DNA of 64,000 nt, taken from positions 5,821 to 69,820 of the forward strand of contig CAMLKK010000015.1 of NCBI GenBank assembly GCA_946480715.1, written 5' to 3'. The stretch comes from an uncultured Bacteriovorax sp. Its GTDB lineage: Bacteria; Bdellovibrionota; Bacteriovoracia; Bacteriovoracales; Bacteriovoracaceae. Below are positions 1-7,061 of this stretch, piece after piece. Within the stretch, counting starts at the first letter, position 1; each line of letters begins with the position of its first letter. The notes under the pieces are model-generated. The model saw nothing but the letters and a program-made list of their open reading frames with translations. It did no database searches and was not told the DNA's origin. Made by a program: the position numbers and the translations under genes.

Positions 1-1508
1 TTGTTTGCGAGGAGAATGTCTCGGTTTGTAGATGGAATTGGTTCTAATTTTTTTTCCTCAAACTCGCGGACTTTTTCAGCAACCGTGTGTGGTGTAATTT
101 TCTTCCCTTCAGCCTGCAAAGTTCCCTCGACGCCAACAAAGTTTTGGAAAAATGTTGAGTATTGTGGACCTTTCTTTTTATCTTCCGAACCGCCAACATA
201 AGTTCCAGAGCTAGATGAATTTGCCGTTGCGTATGTCATACTTATTTTCGTACGATTTTCTAAAGATTCAATATAAGTAATTGCTCTTTTAATTTCTGGT
301 GTACATTGAATGGCATTATCTTGAGCACAATTGAAAAGGTTCGATAGATCATTGCTGGCCAATGGTCCGCCTTTTTTACATGAAGTAGAATCTTTAACCT
401 TTGGATCATCGCATTTATACATTTCGCAAAAGCTTTTTAGTGTAGCTTCAGTTTGATTTTTTCTTACCCCTGAAGGCACTGTATTTTTTTCAAAATCTTT
501 GAACCAATCATGTACGTTATTACCAGTGTGAATTTTTGCTAAATCTTCATTCCCATCTTTTTTAAAAGGACATGAGAAAGCTTTAGAAATTTCTATATCA
601 TCCTCAGAATCATTGCCTGGATAAAAATTTTCTGCAAATTCTTCTGGCATCGCCAAATGACTTAAGTCATTGCACATAAATGTTTTAATATCTTTCTTAA
701 TTTCTTTACAATTGTTCTCTAAACCTTTTGATAAAGCTTCCTGATTATTTGGAGAATTGAAAAATTCATTTAGATATTCAAGATGGTCATTTTTAGTTTT
801 ATCAAAATTAGAAATGTAATCTTCAAAACTCTTTATAAACTCAGGCGACCCGCTATTAAGTATAATTTTCAGTTGCGGGAATGTTTTATAAAATATTTCT
901 TTTGATTCGGCCCTTGCTTTCGGATCAGCTATAACTGGAAACATTACTTTTAAGTCTTTGTTATTCATCTGGGACGATAAAATATAGTATCCCGAATTTT
1001 TATTAAGAGGACACTGATTCGGTTTTAGATTTTGAGCAGTACTGTTTTGAAAAAATTTGTGCAAAAGGGCATGTTCCAAATTCTCAAAAGGATCTTGCTT
1101 TGATTCTTCTTGTTCGCGTTCATCAAGTCTTTCAAGAAGCTTCTTTAGTTTTTTGTTATCTGATTTGATTAAACATGAATTTGCGATTACTTTAATATTG
1201 CAGGAATCAGAGACATTCTTATTTTTCATAAAAGGAAGATCATTACTTCCTAATACGTTGTTAAGAACTGCAAAGTCCTCCATGTTTCTTTTTATTTTAT
1301 GTGAAATTTTATCTGCTAATACATCTAAAATTTTGTCTTCATGAGCATTTTTTATTTCAGGATCATTTACAACTTTTGATGCTATTCCACATTCAAACTT
1401 TTCAAGATTCAAACCTAATTGCCCATCTTTTTTTAAGCAAGGAACGCTAACTTCGGCCGAATAAGCATTTGCTATGAAAAGAAATGTTAAAATATAGATT
1501 ATTTTCAT
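1..1508 (-). CDS. Cys-rich secreted protein of unknown function (3' end beyond window)
   Basis: I do not recognise a family. About 502 codons are open from an ATG at 1506-1508 and run off the left edge of the window, so the C-terminus is missing. The start overlaps the stop of the next gene upstream by ATGA, which indicates translational coupling. Residues 1-18 form a Sec signal peptide (MKIIYILTFLFIANAYS, then AEV). The mature part has about thirteen cysteines, often in pairs such as EMYKC and SFCEM, which suggests disulfides in the periplasm or outside. There is a Lys/Glu-rich helical stretch near residues 115-130. The frame shows no internal stop, so the gene looks intact. Confidence 0.75.
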   Translation of the reverse strand, partial: MKIIYILTFLFIANAYSAEVSVPCLKKDGQLGLNLEKFECGIASKVVNDPEIKNAHEDKILDVLADKISHKIKRNMEDFAVLNNVLGSNDLPFMKNKNVSDSCNIKVIANSCLIKSDNKKLKKLLERLDEREQEESKQDPFENLEHALLHKFFQNSTAQNLKPNQCPLNKNSGYYILSSQMNNKDLKVMFPVIADPKARAESKEIFYKTFPQLKIILNSGSPEFIKSFEDYISNFDKTKNDHLEYLNEFFNSPNNQEALSKGLENNCKEIKKDIKTFMCNDLSHLAMPEEFAENFYPGNDSEDDIEISKAFSCPFKKDGNEDLAKIHTGNNVHDWFKDFEKNTVPSGVRKNQTEATLKSFCEMYKCDDPKVKDSTSCKKGGPLASNDLSNLFNCAQDNAIQCTPEIKRAITYIESLENRTKISMTYATANSSSSGTYVGGSEDKKKGPQYSTFFQNFVGVEGTLQAEGKKITPHTVAEKVREFEEKKLEPIPSTNRDILLAN

Positions 1509-2131
1509 ATTTTCATTGGGCATTTACGATTATTTGAAACTGAAAATGTAGCTCCTCTTTCACAAAGAAAAGTTATAAACTCATTGACTTCACTTTTTTC
1601 CTCATCCCTAAAAGTGCCAGACGTACTCAAATAATCGATATAATCTAAAAGGGTGTGACCTCGACTGTTTTTTGCATTAACAACTTTTAACCATTGGGCA
1701 TTATCTTTTCTTTCTTGATAAGTTTTATAAAGTGTTTGTATGAATTGCATCCGTCCACCAGCATCTTCTGCGGCAAGATGAATGATTGGAGCATCAGTAT
1801 TACCAATTCTTTTGGGCGTACAGCCTGGAGTAATCCAATATTGATCAAACGAATAAGGAGATTTTTTCATTGATTCGATTATATCTTTTTTAAAACCGTA
1901 ATTGTTGCTGACTTGCTCAAACTTCATACAGTAAGAAAGTTGATAAGCATTTAATTCATCCTTAGACAAATCAACCTTCGCTAATTTTTCGAGTCCCCCC
2001 AGATCCGGCGCCCCAACAACTCTCTTATAAGTACATTCCACACAATCTTTTTTATCAGCGGCCCAGCTTAAATGAGCGAATGCAATCGTGACTGCGAATA
2101 ATGTTAACTTTGAAAAATTAGTCCACGACAT
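1505..2131 (-). CDS. Secreted protein with ankyrin-like repeats
   Basis: This 208-residue protein has a signal peptide (cleavage likely after SWA, residue 24). Its second half looks like two degenerate ankyrin repeats: DAPIIHLAAEDAGG near 113-126, then VNAKNSRGHTLLDY near 151-164 followed by FLCERGA near 188-194. Ankyrin repeats bind other proteins; no enzyme motif is visible. A ribosome site (ACGGAG) lies just before the ATG at 2131. The gene is the first of a two-gene unit with the Cys-rich secreted protein that starts at 1508. The partner is unknown, but export of both products suggests a periplasmic or surface pair. Confidence 0.7.
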   Translation of the reverse strand: MSWTNFSKLTLFAVTIAFAHLSWAADKKDCVECTYKRVVGAPDLGGLEKLAKVDLSKDELNAYQLSYCMKFEQVSNNYGFKKDIIESMKKSPYSFDQYWITPGCTPKRIGNTDAPIIHLAAEDAGGRMQFIQTLYKTYQERKDNAQWLKVVNAKNSRGHTLLDYIDYLSTSGTFRDEEKSEVNEFITFLCERGATFSVSNNRKCPMKI

Positions 2132-2294
2132 GGCAGAAACTCCGTAAATAAAAAAAGGAATCAGTCCACTATTCGTCGAATTTGAGCAAAACCTTTAATT
2201 TTATAAGAGTTACCTTAAGAAGGGGCAATTTCGAGTCGAGATTACATGCAATTAGGGTGTCCAGGCCCTTTTTAAATGTCCCGCCTTTGTTGAA

Positions 2295-2930
2295 TCAGTT
2301 GTTTTTAAGAATCAAAAAACTTTCAGGCGCAGATAGGAGATCATCCAAAAACAAACTCAACTTTTTTAAAAAAGGACTCCGTTCGATTGTCGATTCCAAC
2401 ATAAGCTCAAAACCTGGATAAAGTGAGGAAAAATCCGAGACTGCGACGAGCGAATTGTATTGATTTATAAAACTAGATGACTTGTGCTTAACCGAATTGC
2501 CAAGAATATATTGAATAACATTCTTAACTTCTGAAGGCGTTCGCAACTTTCGCAAATGATAACGAGTTTTATAAACCTGCCCCTTAACCTTCCTGAGTTT
2601 ATTGATACCTTTTGAAAAAGTAATCCCAAAAGACTGCATCCCCGATCCCAATTCTGCCTTGCTGTCAGCTTCCACTAATAAATGAACATGATCATATTCA
2701 AGCGTATAATGAATAATCTTCAGCCCTATCATGCGTGCTTTTTTAATCGCATTCCATAAAACTTTAAGTGTTTGTTTATTTTTCAAACCGGCCTTCGACT
2801 TATCAATTTTGATAGTGAGATGCAAGACAGTTAAGCGATTAAACTCATCTCGAGCAATATGACGGATACCACGATCATTTTTCGCGGGTCTTCCAGCGCC
2901 CTTCATATTCAGAAAACTTTGTTGTTTCAT
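2295..2930 (-). CDS. REP-associated (Y1/HUH) tyrosine transposase
   Basis: This 211-residue protein belongs to the IS200/RAYT-like Y1 transposase group. The HUH metal site is the HVH at residues 81-83 in LEYDHVHLLVE, and the likely catalytic tyrosine is Tyr141 in NVIQYILGN. The N-terminus (GAGRPAKNDRG) is a typical basic start for these proteins. RAYTs are single-copy, non-selfish relatives of IS200 that act on REP hairpins. No second gene (tnpB) and no clear insertion-sequence ends are seen. The gene stands alone between two blocks of exported-protein genes and looks intact. Whether it is active, and on which hairpins, cannot be read from this window. Confidence 0.85.
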   Translation of the reverse strand: MKQQSFLNMKGAGRPAKNDRGIRHIARDEFNRLTVLHLTIKIDKSKAGLKNKQTLKVLWNAIKKARMIGLKIIHYTLEYDHVHLLVEADSKAELGSGMQSFGITFSKGINKLRKVKGQVYKTRYHLRKLRTPSEVKNVIQYILGNSVKHKSSSFINQYNSLVAVSDFSSLYPGFELMLESTIERSPFLKKLSLFLDDLLSAPESFLILKNN

Positions 2931-3053
2931 TGGGAGAATTTAATTTAGGCAGATATTTAAGTCAACAAAAATTGGTGCGGATTCAACTCTCTAAAAATAT
3001 CTTTTAACGTAGGTAGCTGTGTGCGAGAAGTAAGAGATAGTTAAGAACTACCT

Positions 3054-3296
3054 CTACTTCACAAGTTTAAGCACATCTTCTTCACTCAATCGACATTGTA
3101 CACGGGCCCTGTGCGCGCTCAGTGCAATTTCACTGAGCGAAGAGTCTGATTTAGGAAGAGAGATTTCGCATAGAGGAGAAATTTCGCGAGAATCAGAACC
3201 CGTCTTCACTGGTGTTTGCGGAGAATTTCCAGATCCCGCGCCTCCTCCGCATGCAGTGATGAAAAGGAGGATGAAAGTAATGTGGAAGAATTTCAT
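3054..3296 (-). CDS. Small lipoprotein
   Basis: This 80-residue product has a lipobox (FITAC, Cys16), followed by a Gly/Ser/Pro linker of about 25 residues and a short helical C-terminus. It is the last gene of a five-gene minus-strand operon running 6905 to 3054, and its start overlaps the stop of the preceding lipoprotein gene by four bases. The family is unknown. The short size and linker suggest a small lipid-anchored accessory to its operon partners. A weak hairpin (TAGTT/AACTA, 3038-3050) follows the stop. Confidence 0.7.
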   Translation of the reverse strand: MKFFHITFILLFITACGGGAGSGNSPQTPVKTGSDSREISPLCEISLPKSDSSLSEIALSAHRARVQCRLSEEDVLKLVK

Positions 3297-3940
3297 TTTT
3301 CCTCCACTGGTTTTAGGGAGAGGCGGAAGAAGCGGTTGTTGTGATTTTTGATGTTGCGGTAATACACCTCTAAGACTGTTGAGAGTGTTTCGTTGAGCTG
3401 GCAGAGTTCGAGTGCGCTGCCAGTTCTTTTGAAATCAATAACAACATTATTATTTTTTAGGCGTGTTTGCATGTATTGCGAGTAATCCGGGCGCGATTCT
3501 CCTGCGAAAAAGATTGAGCGAATGTGAGCGCTTTTGATAGCAAAGCCGTTTTCAAATTTTGTTCCAAGAAGATCTTGGAAATCGTTTGAATCGATTCGCC
3601 AATGCATGGAATAGGGATACTTTTCTTCTACCCATTCTTTTTTTGACAACTCTATAACGGCCGTGGCCTTTTGATGGATGCTATCAGCAAGTCTTTCGAT
3701 CTCTGGAAGATTAGATTGAGCATCACCTTTAGCGAGTACTCGATCTACCGCCTTTGTGTCTTGCTTGATTTTTGCCAATAAGACTCTGATGTCTCCATGT
3801 TCATTCATAGCTTCGCAAATTTTTAAGACTTCTTCTTTCTTTTCATCATCAATATTCCAGAAGAAAGATTGTTCGTGAACTGTGATGTAACATCCACTGA
3901 GAAGAAAACTCATCGTTATCAAAAAAAGTTTTGTTTTCAA
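3293..3940 (-). CDS. Lipoprotein of unknown function
   Basis: This 215-residue product begins with a lipoprotein signal (LLSGC, Cys17). The mature part is mixed helix and strand, with no cysteine cluster or enzyme motif that I recognise. It overlaps both neighbours by ATGA, so it is translated with the TM-anchored gene upstream and the small lipoprotein downstream. The tight coupling of two lipoproteins, one anchored protein and two secreted proteins suggests a shared envelope complex; that is inference. Confidence 0.7.
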   Translation of the reverse strand: MKTKLFLITMSFLLSGCYITVHEQSFFWNIDDEKKEEVLKICEAMNEHGDIRVLLAKIKQDTKAVDRVLAKGDAQSNLPEIERLADSIHQKATAVIELSKKEWVEEKYPYSMHWRIDSNDFQDLLGTKFENGFAIKSAHIRSIFFAGESRPDYSQYMQTRLKNNNVVIDFKRTGSALELCQLNETLSTVLEVYYRNIKNHNNRFFRLSLKPVEEK

Positions 3941-4335
3941 TTTGCCTTCCTCTCCATTTCGTCTAATTGTCTTTCAAGAAGAATTTTGTGAAGAACACTA
4001 TTCTTTCTGATTGTTTTGATAAAATCTGCCATATCACTTGCCGGTAATACTTGGGCATTCGCTCTAGCAAAGAAATTTCTCTCTTTTGCTAACTGATTAT
4101 TTTTCTCAATCTCCAAACGTATTTCATCAGTAGATTTGTCTAAAAGTTCTTTTTCCAATTCTTCTACAGTAGGAACATTTTCTTTTAAGGCCAGTGCTTG
4201 GATTTCATTTTCTTTTTGAATCGAAACTTCAGCACCTTTTTTAACTGTTTTTACAAATTCAGATTCTTTTTTTTGCGAGAAAAAAACTACCGCTACGGAA
4301 AGTGCAATCACCCCCAATATCATTTTACTTTTCAT
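3937..4335 (-). CDS. Short membrane-anchored or exported helical protein
   Basis: This 132-residue protein has one N-terminal hydrophobic segment (about residues 4-20), which could be a signal anchor because no clear cleavage site is present. The rest is Lys/Glu-rich and probably helical or coiled coil. No family is recognised. It overlaps the preceding gene by 11 bases and the following gene by 4, inside the five-gene operon. It may be a linker or scaffold for the secreted partners. Confidence 0.65.
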   Translation of the reverse strand: MKSKMILGVIALSVAVVFFSQKKESEFVKTVKKGAEVSIQKENEIQALALKENVPTVEELEKELLDKSTDEIRLEIEKNNQLAKERNFFARANAQVLPASDMADFIKTIRKNSVLHKILLERQLDEMERKAN

Positions 4336-5272
4336 TGATTCCTCCTAGTTTAAGAAAAACAGGTTGTCCTTCAACTCGGCTTGAAAAAAGAATTACTTTT
4401 TTATTTTGAACAACACTCATATATTCTGAAAGATCTAATGATTTTGGCTTAAATAAAAGATTCACTAGATTCAGGAGATATTTTTCTGTTGAGTTGCTGT
4501 CGACCGATTCATCGAGTTGCAATCCAAGACGGTATCCTAACTTAAGAGCTTTTTGGGTAAGTGAATCTGAACCAGCTAGTGTTTTATCAATAATGGGAGC
4601 AAGTTTACCATTGTAAAAATTCTCTAGAGACTTTGAAGTTTCAAGCGGCAATTGAACGATGCTCGGAACTTTAGCTGTCACCTGCGCTCTTCCCTGTAAT
4701 AGATCACAAGCAAGATCTCTTCCTTCAACTTCTAACACCACTTTTCCGATGCGGTCTTTTTTTAGATTAATGCCAACATCTTCCAACGAAAGCTTACGGG
4801 AGAAATGAACAAAAGAGTCTGGTGAAGCTTCAATTGAAAATTCGTAAGCATCCCCTAAATTAATCGATGTGAAACTTTTTAGTTGATAAAAATATGGGAG
4901 AGGTGCTTTTTCTGTTTCACTTACTGCCCCTTCTTTATCAGTGAATCCTTCGATCGACATTGAATTAAAATCAACATCATTGATGGCAAATCTTGTTTTA
5001 AAAGAGTTTTGCATTGGTAGCGGGAGGGCAATCTTGCGAAAACGTTCAATCTTCTCTGCTAATCTTTCATCAACTGGATCGTTTTTATATGTTTCATAAA
5101 TTGTTTTGTAGCTATCACAGCTCTTTATCAATTCATTTTCAACAAGAGTGAGTCCACGTGTGAACTCACTTTCTTGAGGGGCCATCCAAAATGGGCCTTG
5201 CGCCCATTTTGAATTTGCAGAAACCGTTGATAATGGAAGTATTAATGTAGCTGCTATTAATATTGTTTTCAT
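4325..5272 (-). CDS. Secreted protein of unknown function
   Basis: This 315-residue protein has a signal peptide (cleavage near STVSA, residue 19). The body is predicted mixed alpha/beta, with only a few cysteines and no catalytic motif that I can name. A ribosome site (AAGGG) precedes the ATG at 5272. It is gene two of the operon, 22 bases after the large coiled-coil secreted protein, and overlaps the next gene by 11 bases. The product is presumably periplasmic or outer-surface. Confidence 0.7.
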   Translation of the reverse strand: MKTILIAATLILPLSTVSANSKWAQGPFWMAPQESEFTRGLTLVENELIKSCDSYKTIYETYKNDPVDERLAEKIERFRKIALPLPMQNSFKTRFAINDVDFNSMSIEGFTDKEGAVSETEKAPLPYFYQLKSFTSINLGDAYEFSIEASPDSFVHFSRKLSLEDVGINLKKDRIGKVVLEVEGRDLACDLLQGRAQVTAKVPSIVQLPLETSKSLENFYNGKLAPIIDKTLAGSDSLTQKALKLGYRLGLQLDESVDSNSTEKYLLNLVNLLFKPKSLDLSEYMSVVQNKKVILFSSRVEGQPVFLKLGGINEK

Positions 5273-5294
5273 CGTATTACCCTTTATATTGAAA

Positions 5295-6905
5295 TTAGTT
5301 GTATGTAGTGATCCAAGGTTTATAAATAACTTTTTTGCTCGAGAATCTTTCTTTCAACTGAGCATCCTGGATGTTTGTATAATTTGTCGTAGCTGTACTA
5401 CTTCCAAAAACGGCCTGTAGAACATCAAGAGCAATCGCTGCCCCTACACAATAGGCGTTTCCTGGACATGTTTTCTTCAGCGAATCAGAAAGAACAACCG
5501 CCCCCGTTTTATCTGGTTGAGGGAGAACGAGTTGACCAGCATTTGCGACAGCAGGTAAACCGATTGCAGCGAGCCTTCCGAAAATATTGTTTCTCATATC
5601 TCTTTCTACATCGGCCTTTTGTTCATCTGTCATCGAATTTGCCTGGTCTTGTTCTTCCCATGTCACTTTGAATTCATCTCTGAAGAAATTTCTCTCTTCA
5701 ATGCTTGTCGTTTTCTTCGAGCTGAAAAATCCACCTTTCGTTTTGCTCTTCACGATCTTTTGATACATTTTGTACATGTTGTATTCAGCTGTTGCTTCAA
5801 GTAAAAAAGCTGTTGGATACTCGTAAGAAACAGTCATTCCGTAATTCATGCCTTCAACATTTGTCGGAACTGTAATGTCAAAATCTTGTGGATGAAGCAT
5901 TGGACATGCCCCTAAAAGTGAAAGACGGACGTTACCACTCATTGTATCTGGGTACGCCGGTAGTTTAAGAGCTCCAGCATCGTATTTTCCTGCGATATCG
6001 TAACCAAGAATTGCTCCACCTGTAGGAATGTTGCTTAGGTCAGCGATGTTTGTTGTGATCACGGCATTCTGAGTACTGATTTTTTTGAAATCGAATTGCG
6101 GATTGGCCGCGCGAAGATCATCAATATTTTGGTCCCAGTTGCTTTCAAATAAGATTCCAGCACGAGCTCCTTCCATTTGTGCAAAACTTCCATACATCGC
6201 ATGGAAATCCCCACGGATCTTCATCAAGCGGCTGCTCAGCTTAGACCATGAATCTTCTTGGTCAATAAGTTCTTGTTGGTAAGCAGCTACTTTAGCTTTT
6301 TTCTTTTCATAGTCTTTAATTTCTTTAGCGCGTTCAGATGCTTTTGCTCGACGGGACTTGCTCACTTCATTTCTTTCTTTTTGAAGTGTGTATATTTCGC
6401 GATTGATCTCTTCACAGGCAGAAGAACAACTTTCTGCTTTGGCGGTGAAATCTGAGATCCTCTCTTCAATAGCAGTCAAGCGAAGATCGAGCGCCATAAT
6501 TTCATCAAGCTTTGCGAGTGTCACATAGTCAGCGAGATCTTCATTGGCCTCAGCAATTTTTTTTCGAATTTCATCATTTGCTTTTTTGGCATTCAATTCT
6601 TCTTCAGTTAAAGCGTCCATTTTAGAAATGATGTTAGCACTGCTTTTTTGCAGACTGGCCATTTCTTTACAGAACCCAACGTTCGCATTGATCGTGTGAA
6701 GCCCTTTTACTATTGATCGCGCAGAGTTCGGTGGCATGACATAGATAACACGCATATCGGTATCATCTGCAACGAGATTCGAGTTTGTCGTGTTAAAAAT
6801 TGTACTTAAATAGGTTGTGTTCTTTGGATAAATTGTGGGTAGCGCTTGTGCTTGAGACATAAGCATACTACTGGTTAACAGACAGAGAGCGATTTTCTTT
6901 TTCAT
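5295..6905 (-). CDS. Secreted coiled-coil protein, first gene of envelope operon
   Basis: This 536-residue protein has a signal peptide (cleavage after SQAQA, residue 21). Residues about 75-235 are rich in Lys, Glu and Ala and are strongly coiled-coil-like; the C-terminal 300 residues look globular. There is a Cys pair in the coiled coil (SCSSAC) and another near the end (CPGNAYC). No known family is recognised. It leads the operon 6905-3054. Its ribosome site AAGGGG (6913-6918) lies inside a hairpin arm (see 6913-6991), so translation may be controlled by leader folding. Confidence 0.72.
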   Translation of the reverse strand: MKKKIALCLLTSSMLMSQAQALPTIYPKNTTYLSTIFNTTNSNLVADDTDMRVIYVMPPNSARSIVKGLHTINANVGFCKEMASLQKSSANIISKMDALTEEELNAKKANDEIRKKIAEANEDLADYVTLAKLDEIMALDLRLTAIEERISDFTAKAESCSSACEEINREIYTLQKERNEVSKSRRAKASERAKEIKDYEKKKAKVAAYQQELIDQEDSWSKLSSRLMKIRGDFHAMYGSFAQMEGARAGILFESNWDQNIDDLRAANPQFDFKKISTQNAVITTNIADLSNIPTGGAILGYDIAGKYDAGALKLPAYPDTMSGNVRLSLLGACPMLHPQDFDITVPTNVEGMNYGMTVSYEYPTAFLLEATAEYNMYKMYQKIVKSKTKGGFFSSKKTTSIEERNFFRDEFKVTWEEQDQANSMTDEQKADVERDMRNNIFGRLAAIGLPAVANAGQLVLPQPDKTGAVVLSDSLKKTCPGNAYCVGAAIALDVLQAVFGSSTATTNYTNIQDAQLKERFSSKKVIYKPWITTYN

Positions 6906-6912
6906 TATGATT

Positions 6913-6991
6913 CCCCTTCAATCAATTTGTTTAAACTGGTCAAACCAATTTTTGAAGGGGGATAGAGCAATGGTAATGCCAACTCTATCCC
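6913..6991 (-). promoter_or_regulatory. Structured 5' leader that buries the ribosome site of the operon starting at 6905
   Basis: Two perfect 9-bp stems lie head to tail before the start codon. One pairs 6913-6921 with 6952-6960; its start-proximal arm contains the AAGGGG ribosome site of the gene starting at 6905. The other pairs 6959-6967 with 6983-6991. The stems share bases 6959-6960, so full formation of one weakens the other. The pairing is read directly; a control role is inference. No known riboswitch class is recognised. Confidence 0.5.
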
Positions 6992-7022
6992 TATGTAATC
7001 ACTCAGAAAAAGACCAAACAGC

Positions 7023-7039
7023 GTATCTTTTAAAGATAC
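7023..7039. repeat. Perfect palindrome between lipoprotein gene and operon leader
   Basis: GTATCTTT and AAAGATAC flank a single T. Read on the minus strand it lies 22 bases past the stop of the 912-residue lipoprotein gene and is followed by a T-rich stretch, so it may be a weak terminator. It could also be an operator for the operon starting at 6905. Confidence 0.4.
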
Positions 7040-7061
7040 ATTATGCATCTAATTCAATACA

